Positions 1-9,791 are shown, counted from the stretch's first letter. The stretch is DNA of 64,000 bases from JBJXGE01 sp046154185 (GCA_046154185.1 JBJXGE010000095.1:10344-74343), one strand, 5' to 3'. Notes: a model not told the origin generated them from the sequence alone. Made by a program: numbers and translations.

Positions 1-1149
1 CGCCGCCCGCACCCGAGCACCTACGGCGGGAAGGGCAAGCTCGAAGAGTTGAAGGAATTCGCCACCCGCAAAGAGGCGGACTTGATCATCGTCGATGATC
101 CGATCAGTCCCGGGCAGGCGAAGAACATCGAAGACGCGGTCGGCTTACGCGTCATCGATCGCGCGGAGCTGATCATGGATATCTTCGCGTCGCGCGCCCG
201 CACGACGCAGGCGATTCTGCAGGTGGAGCTCGCGCAACTGCAGTATTCCCAAAGCCGGCTCAAGCGCATGTGGACGCACTTGTCGCGCCAAGAAGGCGGC
301 GTCGTCGGCGCGCGCGGACCGGGTGAGACGCAGCTCGAGACCGACCGTCGCATGATTCGGCACAAGATCGACGTGCTGAAAGAGCGCCTCCGTCAGATCG
401 AACAGCAAATCGAAACGCGCGGCAAATCGCGCGAGATGGCGTTCAAGGTCGCACTCGTCGGCTACACGAATGCCGGCAAGTCGACGCTGATGCGGCGACT
501 GACCGCGGCCGATGTGCTCGTCGAGAATCGGTTGTTCTCGACGCTCGACACATCGACGCGCCGCTGGCAGCTCGGCACCGCGGTCGATGTGCTGCTCTCC
601 GACACCGTTGGCTTCATCCGCAATTTGCCGGCGAGCCTCGTCGCTTCGTTTCATGCGACGCTGACCGAAGCGCGCGAATCGGATCTCTTGCTGCACATCG
701 TCGACGGCAGCTCGCCGCAGGTCGAAAGTGATATCGCCGTGGTCGAGGAGACGCTCGCGAAGATCGACTGCACCGGCCGCGATCGTTTGTTGATCTTCAA
801 CAAGATCGATCAAATGCCGGAAGAACAACGGATCGATATCCAACATCTGCTCGACGAGCAGCCGAATAGTTTCGCGGTGAGCGCCGTGACTGGACAAGGC
901 ATGGAGCCGCTGATCAATGAAGTCCGCCGTCGCGCGAGCCAGCGTGAAACGGTCTGCGAGTACAAATTGCCGGTGACGCGCGGCGACCTCGCCGCCCGAC
1001 TCCGCGAACTCGGCGAATTAATCGAGGAGCGCTACGAAAACGATGGCATCGCGCTCAAAGCTCGACTAACGCCGGAAGGCGAACATCGCTTTCACAGCTT
1101 GCTGGTGAAAAGCGGCCTTGCGGAACCGCGCGTGCCGGCCGAGGTGTGA
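1..1149 (+). CDS. hflX: GTPase HflX, 5' end outside the window
   Basis: The frame is open from base 1, so the true start lies upstream; about 382 residues are visible. HflX is a ribosome-associated GTPase that rescues or splits stalled 70S ribosomes. The part present includes the HflX N-terminal domain motif GARGPGETQLE (about 310-345), followed by a helical linker and a G domain. The G domain shows G1 GYTNAGKST (about 460-487), G3 DTVGF (601-615), G4 NKID (about 799-810) and a G5-like SAVTG. A short C-terminal domain follows. A TTG within the frame at 49 is not the start, because conserved HflX sequence precedes it. The gene converges on the dockerin protein encoded on the other strand from 1211. 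The family assignment is very secure. Confidence 0.95.
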   Translation, partial: RRPHPSTYGGKGKLEELKEFATRKEADLIIVDDPISPGQAKNIEDAVGLRVIDRAELIMDIFASRARTTQAILQVELAQLQYSQSRLKRMWTHLSRQEGGVVGARGPGETQLETDRRMIRHKIDVLKERLRQIEQQIETRGKSREMAFKVALVGYTNAGKSTLMRRLTAADVLVENRLFSTLDTSTRRWQLGTAVDVLLSDTVGFIRNLPASLVASFHATLTEARESDLLLHIVDGSSPQVESDIAVVEETLAKIDCTGRDRLLIFNKIDQMPEEQRIDIQHLLDEQPNSFAVSAVTGQGMEPLINEVRRRASQRETVCEYKLPVTRGDLAARLRELGELIEERYENDGIALKARLTPEGEHRFHSLLVKSGLAEPRVPAEV

Positions 1150-1210
1150 GGCGCGAGCGCGAAGAGCGCTCGGGCCAACCGACACGCGCAGAACTCGTTC
1201 TCTTCCCGTC

Positions 1211-2626
1211 TCACGGACAGAGTGTCGAGCCGCAGTTGGGTAAGCCATCCGGCGTGGGGTCGGCTCCACAGTCTGGGTACGGCGCGGATGGAGCGGGCGA
1301 CAGCGCGACGAATAACGCGCTCAGCAAGTAGATGGGATCTCCGATGTTCAGGACGCCGTCGTCGTTGACATCGCCAGAGTCGGCACAAGAGACACTCCCA
1401 CTACCCGGCACAAAGAGCGCCATCAACGTGAAGACCGCGTCTCCAACGTCGACCGACCCGTCGGCGTTCGCATCCCCGCGCCGAAAATCGGGCGGTGCGA
1501 CGTAGGCGTGGTGGTAGCCCATGTCAGCTGGCGGCGTATCGGGCGTTTGATCGATGCTCGTGAACCCAGTCGGAATCGGCAACGTCGGGTCCCCAGCATC
1601 GACGCACGGGCTCGTCGGCGCGAGGTAGTACTCACCCCCAGGGCCGACGACAAACTGCGGATCGGCGTCGATATTGCCGGTTCCAGGCCAACCGGCCTCC
1701 ACATCGCAGAATCTCAAAGCCAGGCCAGGCACTGTTAGCGGATCGTAGATTTGCGGTCCCCACCCAAGGTCGTCGGAGTTTCCGTAGACAATACAGTTCT
1801 CGATGAGCAGGTTGAAACACTGATCACAAAAGATCCCTCCGCCAGCCCCTTCGCTGTAATTACCCACGATGGTGTTGTTGCGGAATTCGATCAAAGTCTG
1901 GGAAAAAGAGAACGCGACTCCGCCGCCGCCGCCAAAGTTTAGTTGGCTGTTACCGATAACGAGGTTGTTGTTGAAGATACTGCCCTGATCCAATAAAAAA
2001 AGCACACCGCCACCATTCGGCTGCTGCGTTGGCGATGGATCCCAAGACGCGCTATTTTCCGCGATCATGTTTCCCTCGATGATCGCGGCGGTTTCTCGCA
2101 CGAGAATTCCGCCACCGCCGCCTGGCTGCACGTGATTGTCGCGAATGATGTTGTTGAAGACGCGCGGTCCGAACGGATCGAAGGGCGATTTTCCATTGAT
2201 GTGGATCCCCGCTCCGCCGCCGCCGGAAATCTCATGACCCTGAATGATGTTCCCCTGAATCGTTGGAGACGAGTCGATGCAGGAGATGCCGACACCCGCA
2301 GGGGTTGCGTCAGGGGCAATCGTGAATCCAATCAAGATCGAATCGGGCCCCTCATTGTCGAGGAACCCCACAGCGCCCTCGATGATCGTCGTGTCGGGCC
2401 CTTCGACACTTTGGATCGTCACGGCTTTTCCAGTAAACGAAAAAATCTCAACATACGTACCAGGTCCTACGAGAATAACATCGCCATCTGTCGCGGTATC
2501 CAGCGCTGCCTGAATGGTGCCGTAGTCCTGCGGCACTTGAATTGTCGCCCCACACGCGAAGTGTGTGCAGACTAGCGCAATTGCAAGAGATCGAATTGTC
2601 GTCAACTTAACGAACTCCAAGTTCAT
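1211..2626 (-). CDS. Secreted right-handed beta-helix protein with C-terminal dockerin-like module
   Basis: Encodes 471 residues. I chose the ATG at 2626 because it overlaps the stop of the upstream gene (ATGA, 2623-2626), indicating translational coupling. The N-terminus MNLEFVKLTTIRSLAIAL is a signal peptide. The body begins with a pectin-lyase-fold entry, IQVPQDYGTIQAALDTAT, and contains many Asn/Gly-rich coil repeats typical of parallel beta-helix surface proteins. The last ~95 residues hold two Asp-rich calcium-loop segments (GDANADGSVDVGD, GDVNDDGVLNIGD), then CGADPTPDGLPNC and a terminal CP. It is paralogous in layout to the protein at 18672. It probably acts at or outside the cell surface, but its ligand is unknown. 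Confidence 0.85.
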   Translation of the reverse strand: MNLEFVKLTTIRSLAIALVCTHFACGATIQVPQDYGTIQAALDTATDGDVILVGPGTYVEIFSFTGKAVTIQSVEGPDTTIIEGAVGFLDNEGPDSILIGFTIAPDATPAGVGISCIDSSPTIQGNIIQGHEISGGGGAGIHINGKSPFDPFGPRVFNNIIRDNHVQPGGGGGILVRETAAIIEGNMIAENSASWDPSPTQQPNGGGVLFLLDQGSIFNNNLVIGNSQLNFGGGGGVAFSFSQTLIEFRNNTIVGNYSEGAGGGIFCDQCFNLLIENCIVYGNSDDLGWGPQIYDPLTVPGLALRFCDVEAGWPGTGNIDADPQFVVGPGGEYYLAPTSPCVDAGDPTLPIPTGFTSIDQTPDTPPADMGYHHAYVAPPDFRRGDANADGSVDVGDAVFTLMALFVPGSGSVSCADSGDVNDDGVLNIGDPIYLLSALFVALSPAPSAPYPDCGADPTPDGLPNCGSTLCP

Positions 2627-5391
2627 GGGCATGCCGTAGTACTGCAAAACCCGAGTGCATCTGGACTCGAATCGTGACCGCAAGACGGTAAGGTCCCCCC
2701 GATGAGTGTGCTGACAACCGCAGCATCCGCCGCATCGATCCTTCCATCATCGTTTGCATCCGCGGCATCCTCGCAATGGAGCAGCGAAGTTGGGTAGGCC
2801 ATGATCGCGGCGACATCTGCGCTTGATATCGAACCGTTGCCGTCGGCATCGCCGCGCCGAAATCGATTTCCCACGTCGATGCGAACAACGAAACAATCGA
2901 GAGGACGAGCATTGGGAAACTCTACTAGGTCGGGATCGCTCAAATTCTCCTCCTGATACGCCCGCCCTGATATCGGAAACCCTTCTCGAGAACTTGGGAG
3001 CGGCGCCGGCGGACTTGGTTCGTTGGTCGAAGCCGTGACCCCTGCAACGTACAAATCACTACCGTAGAGAAGCAACCCGTAATGCTCGTCGCTTCCAAGC
3101 CCACCGAGAAAGCTCCCGTACTCGAAGGAAGGGACTCCACTCGTGACACTTAAGCGTGCAACGTAAACATCCATGACGCCATGCCCACTGTGACTCGGCT
3201 GAAAACCATCGCTTGTTGTCGGATGGTCCTCGGCTTGAGTGTGGCCAGCGATCCAGATCTTGTTGTTTGGGTCAACCGTAACCCCGTAGGCCCACTCATA
3301 CGGAAATCCAGGTGGATCGGTCCAATCCTCGGCGCCAGTGAAATACGTCGAGAAGATTGGCTCCCCATGAGAGTCCACCATGGCGATGAATCCACTGTAT
3401 TCACCCCCGGTCGATGCCGGCGGGTCGCCTCCTTGCCCAGCCGGAAGAGGGTTCAACACTGGAAAGTTGATCGGTCGTGTTGTGCCTGTGAACAAAGGAG
3501 TCGGTGTTGCGCCGACAACGACAATATTTCCCTCAGTATCGAGCGCAACGTCGAAACAGTACTCTTGCGAGATTCCGACAGGCGGCATCGCAAGGGGGTC
3601 TCCGCCCCCAATCATCGTAGAGAACGCGAGCTGCGCATCGAACAAGCCATTGCAAACCGTCACGCTCGTAGGATGCGGCCGGATTTTAGCGATGAACCCC
3701 TCTTGGTACGCACTGATACCTCTCGTCCCATTGAAGACCGGGTCCCAAGGCAAATTGACAGTTTCTGCCACGGAGTAGCCGTGCTTCTTGAGCGGGAAGT
3801 GAATAGAACAGTCATAGCTCTCGACGCCACCACTTATCAGCTCAACAGGACCATCGCCCGCGCCGCCGACGATCACGACATCCCCTTCGCCGTCGATGGC
3901 GATTGCGTAGGGCGAATCGATGCCCTGTGATCCAAGGTAGGTGCTGTAGCAAACGCAGCTCAAGTCGGGATACAAGACCGTCATGGCGACATCGGAACCG
4001 CCGTTGTGACTCTCGTCGAAGGCGCCAGCGGTGGTCGGAAAACCTGGACCGGCAAAACTTGCTATGTACACGAAGTTTCCCGTCTCACTGGGATTGCAGT
4101 AAGACGGCATCCCGGAGGGACAAGAGGCGCAGTCGCTGCGCGTCTCGTTGCGCAACGCGATGGAGACCGCCTTATCTTCCAATGTGCCACCGAGGTATGT
4201 CGAATGCTCAAGATTCCCCAGGTGATTCAAGCGGGCAACAAAACCATCGGAGTCGCCGCCTGAGAAGTGCTGCTGGTATGAGCAGGGAGACATCGGAAAT
4301 CCTAAGGCGAAACTCGCTCCGGACACGTAGACCATTTTTCCGTAGTTAGCGCTCTCAATATCATGAGCATCCTCGTCGTCGGGACCGCCAAGAAACGTGC
4401 TCCAAATGAGATCGTTTTGACCGTTACCTGCTGTCAGTATGCGAGAAACGAAAACGTCCGATGTACCCTGAATCTGGGAACCATTGGTGACCGGAAAATT
4501 CGGAGACTTAGTCGAACCCAGCATGTAGACACTTCCTTCGACGCCTGACGCAAGTCGACCGGAGAAGTCTGAAGATGACCCGAACTCCTCTTCAACGCCG
4601 CCGACAAAAGAAACGTAGAAAAGTTCCGGATCGATGACTAGCGGCAGGCTCGTATCGTAGGCGCCAAGCACAAAACCATAAGTTCTCTCATCGATGAGCT
4701 CGAATCTGCCGGGCTGATTTAGCCGATTCCCGAGCCATTCTTGAAAAACGAACGGCGGCCGCTGGACCAGATTTCCAAGTTGCGTGCGCACGACTAAGCT
4801 GCCGTCTTCTACGATCTCGAGCTTCTCGGTCCCTTCAAAACGGATGATGATTCGCGACGGATCGGCGCCTGGATGAACTATGAAATCGTACTGAAACGCC
4901 CCGGCCGAGCTTTCCCGACATACCAGATCGATCTGCGGATATATCCCGGCGTAAACAACACTTTCGAACGAGCGCACTCCAGTTTTCCACCGTGCCGAAT
5001 CGGCGCCGAGAAAATAGTTGAGGTAGAACGGCAATGGCTCGCCTGGAACTATTTCTGCGATTGGATTCGCGTCGAAAAACGTCGCTCGTACTACTTGCAG
5101 GGAAGCCGTCGAGCTGCGATTGGAGTGCGGCGTACCGACGAGGGACTCGAGCTCGTATAGAAGGCCGGACGGTTTCAGCCAAGTCGTGAGATTTCCGAAT
5201 TGCGCGCGGAAACGCGCGTCACCTTCGAATTGACCGACACTCTCGACGAAGCCGAGACCATGCGCGGGCCACGAAAGTTGCGAGTGCTCACTCGACTCGA
5301 AAACCGGAGGGGATTTCGAAGTACCAGGGTTCGATAATGCGCCATTGGCATCCGCGGGGGAGGTCCGAAGCAGCGAGATAACGATCAACAT
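2623..5391 (-). CDS. SBBP-type beta-propeller surface protein with dockerin-like C-terminus; start region phase-variable?
   Basis: Encodes 922 residues from the ATG at 5391. The N-terminal ~230 residues (GFVESVGQFEGDARFRAQ) match the domain found in the protein at 62207. The body consists of SBBP-like blades (STYLGG, STFLGGPDDEDAHD, YGSFLGGLGSDE). The C-terminus has two Asp-rich loops (GDADGNGSIS, DANDDGRIDAAD) and ends in STTACP. No good ribosome-binding site precedes 5391, and the signal peptide that would start there is truncated (MLIVISLL). A strong site, GGAGGAGG, lies upstream of GTG 5471, but that start is out of frame because of an 8-bp tandem repeat. Sampled GC is near 50%, lower than the neighbouring genes. 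It is coupled to the downstream beta-helix gene. Confidence 0.82.
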   Translation of the reverse strand: MLIVISLLRTSPADANGALSNPGTSKSPPVFESSEHSQLSWPAHGLGFVESVGQFEGDARFRAQFGNLTTWLKPSGLLYELESLVGTPHSNRSSTASLQVVRATFFDANPIAEIVPGEPLPFYLNYFLGADSARWKTGVRSFESVVYAGIYPQIDLVCRESSAGAFQYDFIVHPGADPSRIIIRFEGTEKLEIVEDGSLVVRTQLGNLVQRPPFVFQEWLGNRLNQPGRFELIDERTYGFVLGAYDTSLPLVIDPELFYVSFVGGVEEEFGSSSDFSGRLASGVEGSVYMLGSTKSPNFPVTNGSQIQGTSDVFVSRILTAGNGQNDLIWSTFLGGPDDEDAHDIESANYGKMVYVSGASFALGFPMSPCSYQQHFSGGDSDGFVARLNHLGNLEHSTYLGGTLEDKAVSIALRNETRSDCASCPSGMPSYCNPSETGNFVYIASFAGPGFPTTAGAFDESHNGGSDVAMTVLYPDLSCVCYSTYLGSQGIDSPYAIAIDGEGDVVIVGGAGDGPVELISGGVESYDCSIHFPLKKHGYSVAETVNLPWDPVFNGTRGISAYQEGFIAKIRPHPTSVTVCNGLFDAQLAFSTMIGGGDPLAMPPVGISQEYCFDVALDTEGNIVVVGATPTPLFTGTTRPINFPVLNPLPAGQGGDPPASTGGEYSGFIAMVDSHGEPIFSTYFTGAEDWTDPPGFPYEWAYGVTVDPNNKIWIAGHTQAEDHPTTSDGFQPSHSGHGVMDVYVARLSVTSGVPSFEYGSFLGGLGSDEHYGLLLYGSDLYVAGVTASTNEPSPPAPLPSSREGFPISGRAYQEENLSDPDLVEFPNARPLDCFVVRIDVGNRFRRGDADGNGSISSADVAAIMAYPTSLLHCEDAADANDDGRIDAADAAVVSTLIGGTLPSCGHDSSPDALGFCSTTACP

Positions 5392-5471
5392 CCATGCGAG
5401 ACCGTGGACGAACCGCGTTGGCGCGTTGGCGCGTTGGCGCGTTGGCGTGTTGGCGTTATGGCCTGACTCAC
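5385..5471 (-). other. Alternative start and 28-codon leader frame of the SBBP gene
   Basis: On the minus strand GGAGGAGGTG ends about 7 nt before GTG 5471, the best ribosome-binding site in this region. The GTG frame runs through the octanucleotide repeat and stops at TGA 5387-5385, four bases inside the ATG at 5391. Removing one 8-bp unit, or adding two, would join this start to the large frame. The product would then have a complete signal peptide (basic n-region, then RFVHGLAWMLIVISLL). It could be an expressed leader peptide, an OFF-phase reading of the real gene, or the result of an assembly indel. Confidence 0.5.
5414..5461. repeat. Octanucleotide tandem repeat (CGCGTTGG)
   Basis: Four perfect copies of CGCGTTGG occupy 5414-5445. 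A fifth copy with one mismatch (5446-5453) and a degenerate sixth (5454-5461) follow. The array lies between the strong ribosome-binding site/GTG at 5471 and the hydrophobic core of the signal peptide. The unit is not a multiple of three, so any change in copy number shifts the frame. Confidence 0.9.
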
Positions 5472-5632
5472 CGAGACACCTCCTCCAGGAATTAGATTGA
5501 TTGAAACTGTTAGGGATGATGTCGCTTCAGTCGCGCAATGTCAATCACGAGCACTTCGCGCCCGGCAAAGAGAGTTCACTACGAGACAGTACATTGAGGG
5601 CTTCGGTCGACCGAGGAGTGCGTATTTGCGCC

Positions 5633-5775
5633 GCCGAGGCGCGGCCAACCCCGAGCTATATTCTGTGGAACCCTTCAGGTGTGCTCTCAGATGCGCAAGC
5701 AGCGAATCCAATCTCACGATGGAATCGACGCGCTGCGGATAGCACGACGACAGCTCTTCTCGAAACACGCCTGGG
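5633..5775. repeat. Dispersed intergenic element, copy A
   Basis: This stretch aligns by eye with 15103-15250. Both contain CGGCCAACCCC-[AG]-GCTAT, then CCCTTC, CTCAGATGCG and GCGAATCC, then GC-rich sequence ending near GCACGACGA and ACACGC. I judge similarity at roughly 65-70% over about 140 bp. It fills most of the 376-bp gap between the SBBP gene's ribosome-binding site and the gene at 5848, and I see no coding potential in it. It may be a non-autonomous repeat of the REP or MITE kind. No terminal inverted repeats were identified. Confidence 0.5.
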
Positions 5776-5847
5776 ACGGCGCTCGTCATCCGCTAGCATG
5801 GTGAGCGTCACCGAGGTCCGCAGTTTCACCTGCTCGCGGAGAATTCT

Positions 5848-7848
5848 ATGCGCCGAGCAATTGCATTCGGATTGCCCGTGGTCGTCGTGTTGTTGACCAC
5901 TTTCTGGTTATGGAATGGCGGCCGATCGCGGCCGAGGGTCGAACCGCTGAGTCCGGCACCTCAGGTTCCCATCGCTCTCTTAGACTCTCCGGCGGAGACG
6001 CAGGTCGCGACATCGCCCTCGATCCAACCCGATCGACCCGCGCCACGCGCCATCGATGCGTTGCTTTGGGGTCGCGTGAGTCTCGCTGATGGCACTCCGG
6101 TCGAAGGCGTAACTGTACGTGCATGGCCGGATGTGCCGGCGTACAAGGTCGACGACCTGCTTCCGCCGCTTGACGAGGCGGTGCGCCGGCGCGAGCGACG
6201 CGATGCGTGGCGCACACAGTTCGCCCACAGCGCGACGACGAACGCGAGCGGCGAATTCGAGATCTCGAGTCTCGTCGCAGCAGTCTACGCGGTCGAGGCC
6301 GAGTTTCGCGGACAGTGCTCGCGCCGACTCGAGGCGGACGACGCCGTCTCCCCGGGCGCTTACGTCGCGCTCACGATACTCGCGAGCGCGCCGCGACTCG
6401 TCGAGGTCCGGGTCATCGAGGAGGGCGCGGCCGCGCCATTTGCGCTCGTATCCGTGGAGCCCGGGGCCGATCCGTTTTATCGCCAGTACTTGTCCGCGTT
6501 GCCGCGATCGACAACGCGAGAATCTCCCGATGGCCAGAGTTTCGACTTTTCCTGGCGCCCCGCCAAGGACCCGCGGCTCTCAATACCTTTGGTTACGGGC
6601 GCACGACTCTACGCGAAGGGATTCGGTCAGCTGCGCGCCTCTCCGAGCATCGTTTGGGATGGCGCAACCGAACCCATCGAACTCGTGCTCCCGGTCATGA
6701 ACCGCATCGAAGTCACGGTTGAATATCCCGAGGGAAGCGACGAGGACGTCGAGTGGATCGGCTTCCTGCCGATCGATCCGCAGCGACCTCCGAGTCTCGA
6801 GACATTTGCGCGCGGAGCGGAGTGGAAGGAAGTTTGGTCGCAGCCGGTGTATCAAATCGCGCTCGGGGCTCCCGCAGGACAGTACCTCGTCGGCGTGAAG
6901 CTCACGCGCGAAAAACGGAACAGGAGAGGATCTCGAGGGCGCGGGCCTCTGCCCCCCAGCACGCCGGGCGAAGTGGATGCGACGTCGACGGTCGAGGTCA
7001 CGAGCGGCTGCGCACGCGTGCACATCGAAGTTCCCGCCCGGGTCCTCGCCGACGGCATCGTCGTGAGCTGCGTCGGTTTTGAAAATACTCCGCGGCTCGG
7101 GCTTCGATACGAGGTTTTCAAGCAGGGAGGTAAAGACGGCGTTCGGAGGGAGTCGGCCTCGGCAAGAGTCTCGAACCTCCCGGATGGCCGCGTGCTACTC
7201 CACGGGTATGGGAAAGACATCGAAAGCCGTCTCGACGGCAACGAGCCCGGCCGCGTCTGGGTCGAGGCCGATGGGCAATTCCGCGCCTTGGTCCCGGTCG
7301 GACCCATCGAAGAGAAGGTGGTCGTCATTCGAAGGCCCGCCCCCAGTCGCGTCGAAGTGAGCATCGTGACGAGCAGCGGAGCCCCGGCCGAGCGACCTGC
7401 TAAACTCGGAATTGACCTAGTGAACGAGCACGGCGATAGTCCGCGGGTAACCTGGATCGGATCGGTAGCGACTTTCGATCCCGTGTACACCGGCGCCTAC
7501 AAGCTGAGCGTCGGAATCAGCAGCACGAGCCAAGGCGGCTCCTTTCTCCTCAAAGCGATCAGCGTCCAAGTGGACGAAGGCGCGACGATCAACGAGTCCT
7601 ATGAGCTCGAGACGTTGTGCCCGCTGGAGTTTCTTGGCTGTCCGCCCGGCGGTACTTTTGCGACGTTTAAAGATGAAAATTCGCGCGAGGGCTTCTTGAG
7701 CAAGCGCTACGCGCCGTTCAATCTCCTGCTCCCGGCGGGCCGCTACCGAGTGTTCTTTTACGACAAAGAAGTGCCCGCATTCGAGTTCTCGATTCCGGAG
7801 ACGACGACCCTGGATCTGAGGGAGCTCGTCGTGGAGAAACCCAAATGA
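5848..7848 (+). CDS. Membrane-anchored protein with carboxypeptidase-regulatory-like domains
   Basis: Encodes 666 residues. ATG 5848 follows GCGGAG with a 6-nt gap. Residues 5-22 (AIAFGLPVVVVLLTTFWL) form a single membrane segment or signal anchor, followed by a Pro-rich linker. From about residue 73, LLWGRVSLADGTPVEGVTVRAW and then SGEFEISSLVAAVYAVEA have the pattern of the carboxypeptidase regulatory-like beta-sandwich; further beta-rich segments follow. No catalytic motif is visible. The stop overlaps the next start (ATGA at 7845-7848), and the two proteins share the same style, so they probably work together in the envelope. The function is unknown. Confidence 0.75.
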   Translation: MRRAIAFGLPVVVVLLTTFWLWNGGRSRPRVEPLSPAPQVPIALLDSPAETQVATSPSIQPDRPAPRAIDALLWGRVSLADGTPVEGVTVRAWPDVPAYKVDDLLPPLDEAVRRRERRDAWRTQFAHSATTNASGEFEISSLVAAVYAVEAEFRGQCSRRLEADDAVSPGAYVALTILASAPRLVEVRVIEEGAAAPFALVSVEPGADPFYRQYLSALPRSTTRESPDGQSFDFSWRPAKDPRLSIPLVTGARLYAKGFGQLRASPSIVWDGATEPIELVLPVMNRIEVTVEYPEGSDEDVEWIGFLPIDPQRPPSLETFARGAEWKEVWSQPVYQIALGAPAGQYLVGVKLTREKRNRRGSRGRGPLPPSTPGEVDATSTVEVTSGCARVHIEVPARVLADGIVVSCVGFENTPRLGLRYEVFKQGGKDGVRRESASARVSNLPDGRVLLHGYGKDIESRLDGNEPGRVWVEADGQFRALVPVGPIEEKVVVIRRPAPSRVEVSIVTSSGAPAERPAKLGIDLVNEHGDSPRVTWIGSVATFDPVYTGAYKLSVGISSTSQGGSFLLKAISVQVDEGATINESYELETLCPLEFLGCPPGGTFATFKDENSREGFLSKRYAPFNLLLPAGRYRVFFYDKEVPAFEFSIPETTTLDLRELVVEKPK

Positions 7849-9791
7849 GCCGGCGACGCAAACGGTGGCCGGCGCTTCTCGCGGTCGTGCTGCTCGGAAC
7901 GGTGCAGCACGCGCCCGGCCTTGATTCCAAGGTGGACGGTGTCATCGAAGGCTCGTTTTCGGGCGACGACCAACGTTTCGTCTCGGGCGCGCGCGTCGTC
8001 GTCGAGCCGCTCATCGCGTGGTTCGACGCGCCGACTCTCGAGCTGATGGTCGAGAAATACGAAGCGCGCGCCCGCGGGAGACGCGAGGTACGGACCGATG
8101 CGCACGGAGCATTTCAGTTCGAAGGGCTCGTACGCGGTCAGCGTTATCTCGTCGTGCTTGCGGATGTGCCGTCGAACGCGCGAGCGGATCAGATGAAACA
8201 AATCGTCGAGCCGGGAGAGCCCGTGCGCTTCGATCTCTCGCGCGTGACGCTGTCGGGCTCCACGTCCGTTTTTCTCGATGGCAAAGTGACACTCGACGGC
8301 GAGACCGTCGATCGGGCCACGCTGAGAAGCTGGTACCTTGAGCGTGAAGGCAAGGATCAATCCTGGTCATGCGATCGACGCGAGATCATCACAGGTCCGT
8401 CCAGCGCGCTGCAAGCGACCGCATACGGTGTCTTCGCCAGCGCGCAGAAGCGCATTGAGTCGCCGCCGACGCCATTCGAGCTCTCGCTCGAGCCGGTGAC
8501 TTCGGTCCATGGCTATCTCCGCGGACTCGAACGAGAAGACGTCTGGATCGTGCCGGCTGGCGACTACTCATCGCCGGAGCGCCCCGTCGCTGTTCATGCC
8601 GAGACCGGCGCCTTCTCGATCATCGGGATCGCGCCGGGTCCATATCGCATCGAGATCCGTAACCGTTCTGCTCGGGAGACGACCGTCGAGCACGCCTTCG
8701 CGGTGGAGCTACACGAAGGGTTTCAGCTCCTGCGCCTTGCGATGCCCGAGACCGATGCACTGCTGAAACTCGACGTCACGGACGAAGTCACGGGGGAAGC
8801 GATCCGCGGCTGCGGCATCGTCCTGAGTATTGTCCTCTCCTCCGGCGGATCCCTGTCCACAGGTGGCGCCGAGATCAGGGAGTTCGCCGGAACCCGCTAC
8901 ACGGTGCTCGTCGATGCGCAAATCCGCGATGCCCTCGCGGCGCGAACGGTCGCGCACTTCGAAGCGAAAGTTGCCCGTGCCGATCTCGGTTCAGTAGTGA
9001 TCGAAATCGACCCGCAACGCTGGCGCGACACCGTGCATCGCGTCGTGTTCCCGGTACGCGGAGTCCTCGCGGTCGAGATCGAGGGGCTGATCGGCAGCGG
9101 CTACGAGGGTCGCGTCGATGCTCGCTTCGAGCCGACGTTGGATGCTGGCTCGCAGCGAATGAGCCGCGAGCGATCGCGCGTTCTCGACGTGTTCGGAAAG
9201 GTCCGTATCGAGCACGTCGATACCGGCACCTATGCCGTCATAGCCACTCTTGACGGCGCCGAGTACGCTCGCGAGACCGTCTTCGTTCAACAAGGCGAAG
9301 TGCGAGTCACTTTGCCGATCCCCGCGTACTTCCGAGTGCGCGTCAGTTTCCCGGAGCGTTTGCGCGGCCAAACAGCGCACATCCGGTTCGGCAGAACAGT
9401 CGAGTCGCGCGTCATCGGCAGCGAGCCCGTCGAATGGAACGCGCCGAGCGGCAAGCACAAAATCCAAGTTCTCGGCGAACGCATGCTCATCAACCTCGCC
9501 GAGGACTTGGTCGTCGATTTCGAGGTGACTCGTTTTCAGCGCGCGCGGCTAGATTTCGTCAAACAAAACGGCTATCTCGCGCAGCTCGGGCTCCGAGCCG
9601 GAGACATTATTACCGCGATCGACGGCCGAGGTTTTGACACGCCGTCGCCCCAAGAGCTTGTGCGCACCCGCCTGGATGCGGGCGAAGACGTCGGGTTGCG
9701 TGTGGAACGCCCCGATCAAATTCTCGATGTGGTCGTGAAGGGTACGCAGCTCTTGGGTGAGCATGTCACTCTCGATGGGGTGCTCGACTAG
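7845..9791 (+). CDS. Secreted carboxypeptidase-regulatory-like protein with C-terminal PDZ domain
   Basis: Encodes 648 residues. The start overlaps the previous stop by ATGA. A basic, hydrophobic N-terminus (RKRWPALLAVVLLGTVQ) looks like a signal peptide. Beta-sandwich-like repeats follow (GAFQFEGLVRGQRYLVVLADV; GAFSIIGIAPGPYRIEI). The last ~75 residues form a PDZ domain with the carboxylate-loop region YLAQLGLRAGDIITAIDGR (about 580-600) and a following LRVERPDQ segment. No protease triad is present. A PDZ domain would let it bind a C-terminal peptide or an unfolded envelope protein. It is the second gene of a two-gene unit with 5848-7848. Confidence 0.75.
   Translation: MSRRRKRWPALLAVVLLGTVQHAPGLDSKVDGVIEGSFSGDDQRFVSGARVVVEPLIAWFDAPTLELMVEKYEARARGRREVRTDAHGAFQFEGLVRGQRYLVVLADVPSNARADQMKQIVEPGEPVRFDLSRVTLSGSTSVFLDGKVTLDGETVDRATLRSWYLEREGKDQSWSCDRREIITGPSSALQATAYGVFASAQKRIESPPTPFELSLEPVTSVHGYLRGLEREDVWIVPAGDYSSPERPVAVHAETGAFSIIGIAPGPYRIEIRNRSARETTVEHAFAVELHEGFQLLRLAMPETDALLKLDVTDEVTGEAIRGCGIVLSIVLSSGGSLSTGGAEIREFAGTRYTVLVDAQIRDALAARTVAHFEAKVARADLGSVVIEIDPQRWRDTVHRVVFPVRGVLAVEIEGLIGSGYEGRVDARFEPTLDAGSQRMSRERSRVLDVFGKVRIEHVDTGTYAVIATLDGAEYARETVFVQQGEVRVTLPIPAYFRVRVSFPERLRGQTAHIRFGRTVESRVIGSEPVEWNAPSGKHKIQVLGERMLINLAEDLVVDFEVTRFQRARLDFVKQNGYLAQLGLRAGDIITAIDGRGFDTPSPQELVRTRLDAGEDVGLRVERPDQILDVVVKGTQLLGEHVTLDGVLD

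Noticed and set aside
145..897. 250-codon minus-strand frame inside hflX
   Set aside because: Shadow of the hflX coding strand in high-GC DNA; no start signal or family motif.
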